Below, piece after piece: positions 43,113-52,337 of a stretch of DNA of 64,000 bases. The notes beneath the pieces are model-generated. The model saw nothing but the letters and a program-made list of their open reading frames with translations. It had not been told where the DNA came from and searched no databases. Made by a program: the position numbers and the translations under genes. Every line of letters starts with the position of its first letter. Positions within the stretch are counted from its first letter, which is position 1. Source of the stretch: Chitinophaga pinensis (lineage in GTDB: Bacteria > Bacteroidota > Bacteroidia > UBA7662); the NCBI GenBank assembly GCA_945874665.1, contig CAMCHJ010000002.1, positions 101,937 through 165,936 on the forward strand. The letters are read 5' to 3'.

Positions 43113-45086
43113 TTATTCTTTTCTTGGATCTGTGAAGATTTGATCGGTGTCCTCTTCCTCCTGACCTGTTACGCGGCGGTATTTGATAATGCCCTTAAAG
43201 TCAGTTGACAACACTTTAAATGTGGTACGGCGGTTCAATTGGTGCTCTTCATCAGAGCATTTTACGCCGTTTGAACATTGGTTCAACAGTTGCGTTTCAC
43301 CATAACCCTTCGCTTGCAGACGAGCACTGTCTATTCCATTCTCAATGAGATAGTCTACCACCGACTGGGCACGACGCTGCGAGAGTTCCAGGTTATATTC
43401 ATCCGAACCTCGCGAGTCGGTATGCGAATTAATAGCAATAATTAGGTTCTCCGATTTCTTCATCATGTCGATGAGTACTTTGAGATTTCCCTTGGACTCT
43501 GGCGTTAAATCAGCGCTGTTAAAGGCATACAAGATATCGTTCAGGGTTATCTCCTCGATAGGAACGAGCTTCAAAGGAATGTTGATCACAAAATCTTTTG
43601 AATCATCCATCCCCTTTGTGCTTACTGAGGTGTCTGCTCCGAAATAATCCTTGCGCACCACCTCAATGCGGTATGCCAAGCCTTCGCGCAAGCGGAAAGT
43701 GTACATGCCCTTGTTATCGGTAATGGACTCAATGTAGCTGCTGTCTTCCATAACCAGCTTCACCTCAGCACCTGAAAGTGGGCGACGGGTACTGTCGTCG
43801 TATACCATACCACTCAAGTTAAACTGCAGTGGCGTAAGCACCCACTGCCAAATGTCATCACTTCCACGACCACCAGGACGATTGGTACTCAAAAAACCTT
43901 TGTCTTTGCGCACATTAGCGATAAAAGCAAAGTCATCTGCACCCGAGTTAATCGGGTATTTCAAGTTTACCGGCTGCTCCCATTCGGTGCCTGTACCTGT
44001 TGCCATAAATACGTCTAATCCACCCATTCCAGGATGTCCATCAGAAGCAAAATAAATGGTATTATCATCCTCGTGGATGTAAGGAAACATTTCATCAAAC
44101 TCAGTATTGATTGCCGGGCCCAAATTGATAGGGGCGTCCCACTCATTGCCACGCGCTTTATTCATAAACCAAAGGTCCTTGCCACCAAATCCACCTTCTG
44201 CATTATCGGCAACGAAATAGAGCTTTTTCTGGTCTTGTGAAAGACTTGGCTGGCCAACGTTAACTGTATCTCCAAAAATTTTAACCAGCTCGGCTTGACT
44301 CCATTTCGTGCCAGCCTTACGCGCCATAAAAATCTTACATTCACCAGATTTACTGCTGCACCTGGTAAAGTACATGATGGTTCCCGTTCTATTCACGGTG
44401 GCTGTACCCTCATTAAAGGCAGTATTCACATCGCCGTCAATTACTTGCAATTTGCTCCACTTACCTCTGCGATCCACTGTGCTTTCGAATAAATCGCTAA
44501 AATCTTCACCAATACGACCGTACACCTTTTTTCCAGTAGCATCTTCACGTGTAGAACTCAAAATCACACCGTTGTTCTTATACAATGCCAAGGCATAATC
44601 AGATTGACGCGAGTTAAACACCCGCATATTGTTCACTTCGTAACGAGAAGGGGTATTCATCCACGTTTTGGCCAGCTTGCACGACTCCATTAGCCATTTG
44701 GCGCGGGAATCAGTAGGGTTCAAACCCAAATAAGTATTGTATTGCTCAATGGCGTCATCATATTTTTCCATACCTCGCAGAACGCTGGCATAATTCAAAT
44801 ATAATTCCGGCTCTCCATAACCAGCTTTAACCGCACGCTCGTACCAGCTTTCAGCCAACTTATTATCATTCATCAAACGATAACATTCACCCACTTTAAA
44901 AGTGGCTAATGCCTTCTTTTCTTTACTCTTGATGGCTTTTTTGTAGCTATCAATAGCCAGAAAATAGTTCTCCAAAGCAAATGCCTTATCGCCACTTCCC
45001 ATTTGGGCAAACGATCTTACAGGAGAAAAGGCTAGGAAGCCTAAAAACAAAATTGATAGAGAAATGCTTTTCAAAGATAGCCGCAT
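43113..45086 (-). CDS. PorE-like OmpA-family protein (T9SS periplasmic component)
   Basis: A 657-residue protein with the domain order known for Porphyromonas PorE. A signal peptide (cut after RSFA, Gln at +1) is followed by TPR repeats (about 20-130: DKAFALENYFLAIDSYKKAI), a WD40/PD40-like propeller (about 150-420: FVADNAEGGFGGKDLWF, YFASDGHPGMGGLDVFM), a carboxypeptidase-regulatory-like domain (about 425-510) and a C-terminal OmpA peptidoglycan-binding domain (NSHTDSRGSDEYNLELSQRR). PorE links the T9SS ring to peptidoglycan. ATG 45086 gives the best signal peptide; ATG 45107 is also possible. A minus-strand TACTTTG at 45114-45120 is one base short of a -7 box. Gliding-linked OmpA paralogues share this layout, so orthology is not proven. 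Confidence 0.85.
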   Translation of the reverse strand: MRLSLKSISLSILFLGFLAFSPVRSFAQMGSGDKAFALENYFLAIDSYKKAIKSKEKKALATFKVGECYRLMNDNKLAESWYERAVKAGYGEPELYLNYASVLRGMEKYDDAIEQYNTYLGLNPTDSRAKWLMESCKLAKTWMNTPSRYEVNNMRVFNSRQSDYALALYKNNGVILSSTREDATGKKVYGRIGEDFSDLFESTVDRRGKWSKLQVIDGDVNTAFNEGTATVNRTGTIMYFTRCSSKSGECKIFMARKAGTKWSQAELVKIFGDTVNVGQPSLSQDQKKLYFVADNAEGGFGGKDLWFMNKARGNEWDAPINLGPAINTEFDEMFPYIHEDDNTIYFASDGHPGMGGLDVFMATGTGTEWEQPVNLKYPINSGADDFAFIANVRKDKGFLSTNRPGGRGSDDIWQWVLTPLQFNLSGMVYDDSTRRPLSGAEVKLVMEDSSYIESITDNKGMYTFRLREGLAYRIEVVRKDYFGADTSVSTKGMDDSKDFVINIPLKLVPIEEITLNDILYAFNSADLTPESKGNLKVLIDMMKKSENLIIAINSHTDSRGSDEYNLELSQRRAQSVVDYLIENGIDSARLQAKGYGETQLLNQCSNGVKCSDEEHQLNRRTTFKVLSTDFKGIIKYRRVTGQEEEDTDQIFTDPRKE

Positions 45087-45203
45087 GCTTGAGCAGTTAA
45101 TATTCATACATACCAAAGTAAACGATTTATATGCAAATTGACAAGATAGGAGAGCAAATCAAGGTAGAAAAGATTGTTAGAGATTTACAAAAACCTCATT
45201 TCA

Positions 45204-45234
45204 TAAAAAAAGACGTGCGAGTGGCACGTCTTTT
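45204..45234 (-). terminator. Terminator of the bamA-skp operon
   Basis: An 11-bp stem, AAAAGACGTGC (45208-45218) with GCACGTCTTTT (45224-45234), with T-runs on both sides; it ends the minus-strand operon. Confidence 0.87.
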
Positions 45235-45254
45235 CTTTTGATTTTAATTCCGTT

Positions 45255-45788
45255 TTAATTCTTAACCGGTGGTTTTACACCCGTGAGGTTTAGTTTTTTC
45301 TTCACCGATTCCATAATGTCATCTGAATCTTGCTGGTACAACAATGTGCCGCCGCTGGTATCAAAGATGTAGCTAAACTTCCCTTCTTTGGCCACTTCTT
45401 TGATGGCATTTTCAGCCTTTTCAAAAACTGGACTGTACAGCTCTTCTTTACGCTTTGCAATGTCCTGCTGAGCACGCTGCTGGAAATTGTCGATGTTGGT
45501 TTGCAAGTCCTGAACCTCTTTGGCGCGGTACTCACGAATAGACTCTGACCAGCTGGCCTGCTTAGATTGAAAATCACCATATTTAGTCTGTAATTCGCCT
45601 AACATAGCTTGAAGTTGAACATTTAAATCTTCGGTGTATTTGCGAAGACTGTCGTCAGCTACTTTGGTTTCTGGCATCATGCCTACCAATTCTGATGAAT
45701 TGATGTGACCCAATTTAACTTGTGCAAACGCAGTGTTGCCTAGCATAACGGCCAGTACAATCAGTGCTACTTTTTTGAAAATTGACAT
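45255..45788 (-). CDS. OmpH/Skp-family periplasmic chaperone (second copy)
   Basis: A 177-residue precursor with signal cut after NTAFA and Gln at +1. The mature protein starts VKLGHINSSELV, followed by the two long Skp helices rich in Lys/Gln/Glu, and a terminal KLNLTGVKPP. Skp holds unfolded outer-membrane proteins in the periplasm. It lies 11 bases downstream of a paralogue and in the bamA operon, which fits that role. Two tandem Skp genes after bamA are the usual Bacteroidota arrangement. Confidence 0.92.
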   Translation of the reverse strand: MSIFKKVALIVLAVMLGNTAFAQVKLGHINSSELVGMMPETKVADDSLRKYTEDLNVQLQAMLGELQTKYGDFQSKQASWSESIREYRAKEVQDLQTNIDNFQQRAQQDIAKRKEELYSPVFEKAENAIKEVAKEGKFSYIFDTSGGTLLYQQDSDDIMESVKKKLNLTGVKPPVKN

Positions 45789-45799
45789 TTGACTTAGTT

Positions 45800-46396
45800 T
45801 TATTTAGTTCCTGGTTTTGGTCTTGTTGTAGGCGATGACGGCGTTCCCGCATTGCCTGTTGATCGGTTGGTTTTTTTTGCTACTCCCATGGCTTCGAGCA
45901 CTTCATCGCTTTTATCGAGACGGCTATTGGCGTAAAGCATGGTAAACTCTCCCGCGTGGTCAAAAATAATGTCATATCCTTTATCTCGTGCATATTTTTG
46001 AACAGCTTCGTAAATCTTATCTTGAATTGGCTTGATCAGCTCTTTTTGTTTGGTAAAAAGCTCTCCTTCAAAGCCAAATCGCTTGCGTTGTAATTCATCA
46101 ATCTCTTTTTCTTTCTTACTAATTTCTTCTTCCCTTTCCTTGCGCATTTTTTCGGTCATCAACACCTGCTCTGCCTTGTAGGCGCGGTACATGCGATCCA
46201 CTTCTTTGCGCTTTTCTGCCAACTCCTTCGACCATTGCTCAGCCACCACATCCAATTGATTTTGAGCTGCGGCATATTCTGGCATTTCTCCCAAAATATA
46301 CTCACTGTCGATGTACGCAAAACGTTGCGCCAAAGCCGGCAAACTCCCAATCAGACTAAAAAGCGTGCCAAAAATTAATATTTTAACCAATCGCAT
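45800..46396 (-). CDS. OmpH/Skp-family periplasmic chaperone (first copy)
   Basis: A 198-residue precursor with signal cut after PALA and Gln at +1. The mature start RFAYIDSEYILGEMPEYAAAQ is the classical OmpH strand and helix, then a Lys/Glu-rich coiled coil (about 60-120), and YDIIFDHAGEFTMLYANSRLD forms the return strand. A Thr/Ser/Pro-rich tail of about 20 residues is extra. Only two bases separate it from the bamA stop. Confidence 0.92.
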   Translation of the reverse strand: MRLVKILIFGTLFSLIGSLPALAQRFAYIDSEYILGEMPEYAAAQNQLDVVAEQWSKELAEKRKEVDRMYRAYKAEQVLMTEKMRKEREEEISKKEKEIDELQRKRFGFEGELFTKQKELIKPIQDKIYEAVQKYARDKGYDIIFDHAGEFTMLYANSRLDKSDEVLEAMGVAKKTNRSTGNAGTPSSPTTRPKPGTK

Positions 46397-46398
46397 GC

Positions 46399-48888
46399 TT
46401 AAAAGTTTTGTCCAATAGAGATGTGGATGTTGCCCTTATTCGCGTTGTCAAGTCCAGGAACACGGTCAAAGCCATAGCCCCAATCCACCCCAAGCAAACC
46501 AAACATCGGTAAAAATACCCGAACACCTGCGCCTGCTGAGCGGAAATTGTTGAAAGGCTCAAACTCACGCACCTTCAAAAAGCTATTTCCGGCTTCTAAG
46601 AAGCTGGTCACAAAAATGGTTGCGCTCGGATTCAAGGTGATTGGATATCGCAGTTCCATGGTATACTTCTGGAAAGCGGTTGCTCCCAACACCTGGGTGC
46701 CTGCTCGCGGCGTTAGAGAGTTGTTTTGATACCCGCGCAGACCTATTAATTCACGGTCATCGAGGTTGAAGCCCATAATGCCATCGCCACCCACATAATA
46801 ACGACCAAAAGGAATGTTGCCATAATTAGGGTCAAAATTCGCCATGAATCCAAACTGCACACGGGTCATGAGCACCAAATCGCCTACAAGCTTCAAGTAG
46901 TACTGTGAATCAAAGCGCCACTTATGATATTCAACCCACTTAAATTTTTCTTCAGCAGGCAAATCGGCAAAATTCCTGCGACCTAGCAAACTGTAAGGTG
47001 GTGTAATCTGCAAGGTCATGGTGACACTAGATCCAGAGCGCGGATAAATAGGCTGATCTATGCTGTTACGGGATAAGGTCTCTTTTATAAAGAAGTTATT
47101 GGACGTGCCATTTGGCAAAAACACAGTGGCTTGGTTGTTATTTAAAACAAACTGCTGATAGTTGATAGAGTGGATCAAGGTAAAAAAGTCGTCCGGTACT
47201 GTCAACCGCTTGCCTAAACTTACACTTACACCATTGATGGTTATAGACTCCCGACGTTGGTCGTTGCGCGTTAAGCCATTTGACTGGATGGAAGTGTACG
47301 CACTTACCGTAAGCGCATTGGGTTTTTTGCCACCCAACCAGGGCTCTGTGAAGGAGATGTTGTAAGACTGAAAGAAGCGGCCATTCGACTGCATGCGAAT
47401 ACTGGCCCGCTGTCCATCACCCGAAGGCACTGGTTGCCACGCTTCCTTTTGAAAGAATTTACGGGCACTGAAATTATTAAGCACTAATCCTAACGACCCT
47501 ACGACTTGGCCTGCTCCCCAGCCACCCGACAGCTCCACTTGGTCGTTCGACCTTTCTACTACACTGTACGCAATATCTACCGTGCCATCAGCAGGATTTG
47601 GTGTAGGTACCACTCCTATTTGTTCAGGATCAAAGTAGCCGAGCTGACTCAATTCCCGCGTGGTACGAATGATGTCGCTGCGACTGAATTTCTGTCCCGG
47701 ACGTGTGCGCAGCTCTCGAATAATCACATGATCACTCGTTTTTTCATTTCCCGAAACCGAAATTTTATTGATAATGGCCTGTGAACCTTCATAAATACGG
47801 ATTTCCAAATCAATCGAATCCCCCTCCACCTTCGTTTCTACCGGGTTTATGTTGAAGAACAAATAACCATTGTCCATGTACAAACTCGAAATATCCTGGC
47901 CATTCGGGTCAATTTGCAAGCGTGTGTCTAACGTCTCTTTGTTATATATAGCCCCCTTATCAATAGCCAACACCTTCGCCAACACAGAATCTGTGTACAA
48001 AGTATTGCCCATAAAGCGAATATCTCTAAAGTAATATTTCTTGCCCTCTTCTAACAAAATGGCAATACCAATGCGATTATCTGCATTTCGGTAAATCGAA
48101 TCTTTCACAATGCGCGCATCTCGATAGCCCTCCGTTTGGTACTTGGCCATGAGCTTCATTTTGTCTTCTTCGTACTTTTCTTCCAAGTACTTGGCGTTTC
48201 TAAAAATATTCCACTTTTGGTATTCTTTCGTGCCTTTCAGTTGCTTTTTGACCTTTTGAGTGGTTAAAGCCACATTTCCTTGGATATTTATTTCGCCAAT
48301 CTTGACTTTTTTACCCGGATTTACCGTCACCCGCATGATCACCGTATTCAACATATTGGTGTCGGGTTGTTCAGTCAACTCTATTTTCACATCCCAAAAG
48401 CCTTTTTCCGTGTAAAAATCACGTACAATACCTTCGGTAGTAACCTTCATGTTTTCGGTTACAATTTTGCCTCTGTATACTTTCAGCTGTTCGTTGATAT
48501 CGTCAACCTGTCCTTTTTTAAGGTTCCGGCTGAAGGTAAAACGCGATAAACGTGGCTTCTCTTCCAGTTCGTAGGTGAGAAAAATGGTTTCACCTTCTAC
48601 CCGATCTACCAAAATGCGGACATCGCCAAAAAGCCCTTGTTTCCATAAATTTTGGATTGCTTTGGAGAATTTTTCGCCGGGCACAACTACTTTTTCGCCT
48701 ACACGAAGACCCGAAAGCATGATTAAAACCTCTTTGTCGAGGAATTGCGTACCCGTTACTTGAACACCGCCGATGGTATATTCTTTGGGATTTTTATAAT
48801 CCACCTCAAATCCACCCATGGTTTGTCCAACAGCAAACACAGGCGTTAAGAAAAGTAAGAAAAGAAGGAAACGCTGATTCAAAGACAT
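46399..48888 (-). CDS. bamA: Outer-membrane protein assembly factor BamA
   Basis: The 829-residue core of the outer-membrane beta-barrel insertase. The signal peptide is cut near VFAVG, Gln at +1. About five POTRA domains (30-430) are followed by a 16-strand Omp85 barrel, with the conserved PRSGSSVTMTLQ strand and a late FLPMFGLLGVDWGYGFD. It ends ISIGQNF, with the terminal Phe recognised in barrel insertion. Its ATG shares one base with the uppS stop (TAATG). The neighbours skp, uppS and porG agree. Confidence 0.95.
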   Translation of the reverse strand: MSLNQRFLLFLLFLTPVFAVGQTMGGFEVDYKNPKEYTIGGVQVTGTQFLDKEVLIMLSGLRVGEKVVVPGEKFSKAIQNLWKQGLFGDVRILVDRVEGETIFLTYELEEKPRLSRFTFSRNLKKGQVDDINEQLKVYRGKIVTENMKVTTEGIVRDFYTEKGFWDVKIELTEQPDTNMLNTVIMRVTVNPGKKVKIGEINIQGNVALTTQKVKKQLKGTKEYQKWNIFRNAKYLEEKYEEDKMKLMAKYQTEGYRDARIVKDSIYRNADNRIGIAILLEEGKKYYFRDIRFMGNTLYTDSVLAKVLAIDKGAIYNKETLDTRLQIDPNGQDISSLYMDNGYLFFNINPVETKVEGDSIDLEIRIYEGSQAIINKISVSGNEKTSDHVIIRELRTRPGQKFSRSDIIRTTRELSQLGYFDPEQIGVVPTPNPADGTVDIAYSVVERSNDQVELSGGWGAGQVVGSLGLVLNNFSARKFFQKEAWQPVPSGDGQRASIRMQSNGRFFQSYNISFTEPWLGGKKPNALTVSAYTSIQSNGLTRNDQRRESITINGVSVSLGKRLTVPDDFFTLIHSINYQQFVLNNNQATVFLPNGTSNNFFIKETLSRNSIDQPIYPRSGSSVTMTLQITPPYSLLGRRNFADLPAEEKFKWVEYHKWRFDSQYYLKLVGDLVLMTRVQFGFMANFDPNYGNIPFGRYYVGGDGIMGFNLDDRELIGLRGYQNNSLTPRAGTQVLGATAFQKYTMELRYPITLNPSATIFVTSFLEAGNSFLKVREFEPFNNFRSAGAGVRVFLPMFGLLGVDWGYGFDRVPGLDNANKGNIHISIGQNF

Positions 48889-49634
48889 TAGCTAATTCGG
48901 ATTTGGTCACTAGTCTTGCCAAAACGGCGTTCCCTACCCTGATAGTCTATGATCGCCTGATAAAGATCATCTTTCTCAAAATCAGGCCAAAAAGTTTCGG
49001 TAAAATAGAGTTCTGTGTAGGCCAGCTGCCACAGTAAAAAATTGGAGATGCGTTTTTCGCCACTGGTGCGAATGAGTAGTTCCGGATCTGGAATATCGGC
49101 AGTTATCAAACGCTTGCTGATGAGGTCTTCTGTGATTTCATCGATGCTCAAATCCCCTGACTTCACGTCTGCGGCGATGGCTTGCACGCTTTTCACCAAT
49201 TCCCAACGTGATGAATAGCTGAGCGCCAGATTCAATTGCAGTCCGTCGTTGTTTTTAGTGGTATCGATGGTTTCTTGCAGCTGTTGGCGACAAGCGGCAG
49301 GCAACATGCTCAGCTCACCAAAAGCCACCAACCGGATTTTGTTTTTCATCAATGTATCGGTTTCGGCCCGGATGGTGGCTACCAATAGCTCCATCAGCGC
49401 GTTGACCTCTTGTTCGGGACGTGACCAATTTTCTGTCGAAAAAGTATACAGCGTCAAATGCTTGATGCCCAATTCTGCGCAAGCTTCGGCGGTATTGCGC
49501 ACGGCTTGCACGCCATGTTGGTGACCAAAGATGCGGTGTTTGCCCTGACTGTTCGCCCAGCGGCCATTCCCGTCCATGATTACAGCAATATGCTGCGGAA
49601 GCCGTTCCGTATCAATTAAATCCCGTAAAGACAT
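48888..49634 (-). CDS. uppS: Isoprenyl transferase (undecaprenyl diphosphate synthase)
   Basis: Makes the C55 carrier lipid for peptidoglycan and polysaccharide export. The 248 residues start at ATG 49634; a TTG seven codons earlier is unlikely. Motifs: HIAVIMDGNGRWA with catalytic Asp21, FGHQHGVQAV, LTLYTFSTENW, and RTSGEKRISNFLLWQLAYTE near the end. The length is normal for cis-prenyltransferases. It is coupled to bamA downstream. Confidence 0.96.
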   Translation of the reverse strand: MSLRDLIDTERLPQHIAVIMDGNGRWANSQGKHRIFGHQHGVQAVRNTAEACAELGIKHLTLYTFSTENWSRPEQEVNALMELLVATIRAETDTLMKNKIRLVAFGELSMLPAACRQQLQETIDTTKNNDGLQLNLALSYSSRWELVKSVQAIAADVKSGDLSIDEITEDLISKRLITADIPDPELLIRTSGEKRISNFLLWQLAYTELYFTETFWPDFEKDDLYQAIIDYQGRERRFGKTSDQIRIS

Positions 49635-49657
49635 TTGCTTTAATGTAAAAGGCAAAA

Positions 49658-50500
49658 TTACCTAAATCGAGGACATCTCCCCGAATTAATTGTAAAAATG
49701 TAACTTACCCCTGCATACCAGTAAGCATCGTTAAAAGTGCTGATGCCTCGTTGGCTAAACGGCTCTCGCAGGGGAATGCCCAACTCACCTGAGCGATCCG
49801 ACAAACGTGCGGCAATTTCACCGCGCTCAGCCAGCATTAAATCATAACCAGCGTAGTTTTTACTTACATCATCCAAGTAATCGGTAAGAGCATATCGGCC
49901 GCTTAATTCAAAGGTAAGACTATGGAATTTGTAAAAATTCCAGCGGTAACCAATACCAAAGGGAATGCTAAGCGCAATCAAACTGTACCGATCAGTATCC
50001 GGAAATGCATCTAACCCCTGCCCTTCTGTTCCTAAAGGCTGCAATTCTACCTTTTTGCCATCGATGATGGCAGTAGGATTAAAGCGAAAACGCGCCAGGC
50101 CAGCAAAAACGAAAGGCGTGTGGTTGTATTTGTGGTGACCTGTGATGTATTTAAAGAAGTTAAACTCTGCTGTTACAGCAAGTTCTGAAATGTAGGTATC
50201 AAAACTGAGGTTACGCTCTCTCTGCCACTGGTTTGTAGCATTGGCATCGCTGGCACTGACCGAGGTAGTCAGGTAACCTGCCCGGAAGCCCCAATAGGGA
50301 TTCAGGTTGTATTTAAACCAGATACCGCCACCTGACTTGGATGGGCTCGGTAGTGGCAGAAGTAAGAAGTTCACATTGGGCTGAAGATCACCAACATAAC
50401 CTGAAGCACCAAAAGTGGCACCAAAGTCGTAAATCTGAGCCTTAACATCTTGCAAGGCTGTGGCTGTAACCACCAGGCAAAGGAGGATCAGTTTTTTCAT
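49658..50500 (-). CDS. PorG-like outer-membrane protein (DUF6089), second copy
   Basis: A 280-residue beta-barrel protein. The signal is cut near QDVKA, leaving Gln at +1 (QIYDFGATFGASGYVGDLQP). Alternating aromatic strands such as WGFRAGYLTTSVSAS and FTFELSGRY-type segments suggest an eight-stranded barrel, and the family segment TEGQGLDAFPDTDRYSL is present. PorG is the outer-membrane anchor of the T9SS PorKN ring in Porphyromonas, where it also lies next to uppS-bamA-skp. ATG 50500 overlaps the stop of the upstream paralogue as ATGA. Confidence 0.85.
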   Translation of the reverse strand: MKKLILLCLVVTATALQDVKAQIYDFGATFGASGYVGDLQPNVNFLLLPLPSPSKSGGGIWFKYNLNPYWGFRAGYLTTSVSASDANATNQWQRERNLSFDTYISELAVTAEFNFFKYITGHHKYNHTPFVFAGLARFRFNPTAIIDGKKVELQPLGTEGQGLDAFPDTDRYSLIALSIPFGIGYRWNFYKFHSLTFELSGRYALTDYLDDVSKNYAGYDLMLAERGEIAARLSDRSGELGIPLREPFSQRGISTFNDAYWYAGVSYIFTINSGRCPRFR

Positions 50501-51324
50501 TTCCAACGTGGACAAGTTTTCTTAAACACAACATAACTCACGGAGAAACCTACAAAGAGAAAAGCATCGTCATTACGTGGAGCACCGCGAAAAGTACCCG
50601 GTTGCGCTGGCGCCAAACCACTGGAGAGTTCTTGTCTTCGATCAGCCAAGGCCACCGCCAAAGGACCTCTGTTTGCGGCCAAAATATCGCTGTTTACATA
50701 AAAACCGCTCACATCATCTAAATAATCGGTAAAGGTAACGCGATAACCTACCTCAAAGCTCATCCGCCAATACTTATTCAAAACCCAACGTAAACCCGCT
50801 CCAACTGGCAGCCCAAGCTGCGTTAACGAATACACTTCCGCATCAGGATATTCCAACAAACCTTGTCCTTCGGTGCTCAAAGGCTTCAAATCGTACCATT
50901 CGCCACCAATCTCAGCTTTCGGATTAAATCTAAACAAGTTAACGCCACCAAAAAGATAGGGAGTTGTTTTAAAATCATTACGGCGGTGGCCTATTTGCCT
51001 CAAATTAACCTCAAAAACACCGGTAAATTCTACCACATCACTTCTAAAGCTCAGATTTCTGAGGTCAGCCACCAAGCCTGGGGCATTGTCAGCGCCCGCA
51101 ATGCGTGCCCAATTCACATCTGCTCGAACGCTCCACCAAGGATTGAGGTGTCGACGAATGTGTACTCCGCCGCCGTATCTAGCACTGTTAAGAAAGGTTG
51201 TAGCATTGTTTAAATCACCAAAATAGCTTGTTCCAAACCCATTAAAACCATATTCCAAGCGTTGGGCCTGTGATTGACAAGCAAAAAATAGGAGCAAGAA
51301 TAGACTTGCAAAAAATTTAGACAT
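50497..51324 (-). CDS. PorG-like outer-membrane protein (DUF6089), first copy
   Basis: A 275-residue paralogue of the next gene. The signal is cut after QSQA, Gln at +1 (QRLEYGFNGFGTSYFGDLNN). Shared features are the early Y-F-GDLN/GDLQP turn, the TEGQGLLEYPDAEVYSLTQL segment, the DYLDDVSGFYVN turn, and a C-terminal CPRWK against CPRFR in the second copy. Two tandem copies instead of one is unusual; which of them serves the T9SS cannot be told. It lies downstream of nadK after a 134-base gap without a terminator. Confidence 0.85.
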   Translation of the reverse strand: MSKFFASLFLLLFFACQSQAQRLEYGFNGFGTSYFGDLNNATTFLNSARYGGGVHIRRHLNPWWSVRADVNWARIAGADNAPGLVADLRNLSFRSDVVEFTGVFEVNLRQIGHRRNDFKTTPYLFGGVNLFRFNPKAEIGGEWYDLKPLSTEGQGLLEYPDAEVYSLTQLGLPVGAGLRWVLNKYWRMSFEVGYRVTFTDYLDDVSGFYVNSDILAANRGPLAVALADRRQELSSGLAPAQPGTFRGAPRNDDAFLFVGFSVSYVVFKKTCPRWK

Positions 51325-51458
51325 GAAGCAATTTTTGTGCTAAAGTGATTTTTTGTGGCTCTTTAAAAAACGAATATAAGAGTAACAAATTGGATTTTAG
51401 CCCATTTGTACACAAAATAGGTGTCTTTTCTTTGAATAGCGCCTAAAATGAGACGAAA

Positions 51459-52334
51459 TCAATTGCGTTTGTCGATGCCCCAGAGCAATTTGCTACGCAA
51501 AGTACGCAAGTGGGTACTGTCGTTGAGGCGTACGAGTAAAAAGTCGAAAGGGTTGCGATTGATTTCTATTTTCACATGGCTATCGATGTTTGCTGTCCGC
51601 GAATCGAGCGAAAGTAAAAACTGATCGCCCATGCCTTCCACTTCAAAACTCAGCACGCTGTTGTCGGGCACAACCACCGGGCGCACATTGAGGTTATGGG
51701 GCGCTACAGGGGTAATAACAAAGGCAGGACTCTCGGGCAAAATAATCGGCCCACCGCAACTGATCGAATAACCAGTTGAACCCGTTGGGGTAGCCACCAC
51801 CAAGCCATCGGCATAATAACTGTTCAACAGTTCGCCATTGATAAAGGCCTTGATTTTAATCATCGAGGCAATGTCTTTTTTATGGATGGCGAATTCGTTG
51901 AGTGCAAAATTTTCACCTTCAAACAACTTTGGCGTGGTGGTGAGCCGCACCATGCTGCGTTTTTCGACAGTATAATTACCAAGAAGCAAGTGATCTACGG
52001 CTTCTTTGACCTTAGAAGGCGCCACAGAGGTCAAAAAACCCAGCCGGCCAAAATTAATACCTAATACGGGAATGCCCCGCTCACGCACCCAACTTACGGC
52101 ATCAAGCAAGGTGCCATCTCCTCCTATGGTTACAAAAAAGTCGAGCCCTGAATCAAGGTCTTTTTCAGCACTAAACAGGGGGAAATCGACTTCTCTACCA
52201 GCGGCCCGGAGACATGCGGCGATGGGCTCGTAAATCATCACCTCCGCCTTGGCCTTGCTAAATGCCTCCAAAAGCTTCAGCAGGTTTTCCTGCTGCTCGT
52301 CCACTATCGAACGACCGTAAATTGCTATTCGCAT
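51459..52334 (-). CDS. nadK: NAD kinase
   Basis: Phosphorylates NAD+ to NADP+. The 291 residues carry the diagnostic GGDGT at 71-75, then GINFGRLGFLT, NEFAIHK and ADGLVVATPTGSTGYS, all typical of the family. It lies three bases downstream of the CBS gene, as in many Bacteroidota, so the pair is coexpressed. The start is ATG 52334. Confidence 0.95.
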   Translation of the reverse strand: MRIAIYGRSIVDEQQENLLKLLEAFSKAKAEVMIYEPIAACLRAAGREVDFPLFSAEKDLDSGLDFFVTIGGDGTLLDAVSWVRERGIPVLGINFGRLGFLTSVAPSKVKEAVDHLLLGNYTVEKRSMVRLTTTPKLFEGENFALNEFAIHKKDIASMIKIKAFINGELLNSYYADGLVVATPTGSTGYSISCGGPIILPESPAFVITPVAPHNLNVRPVVVPDNSVLSFEVEGMGDQFLLSLDSRTANIDSHVKIEINRNPFDFLLVRLNDSTHLRTLRSKLLWGIDKRN

Positions 52335-52337
52335 GTG

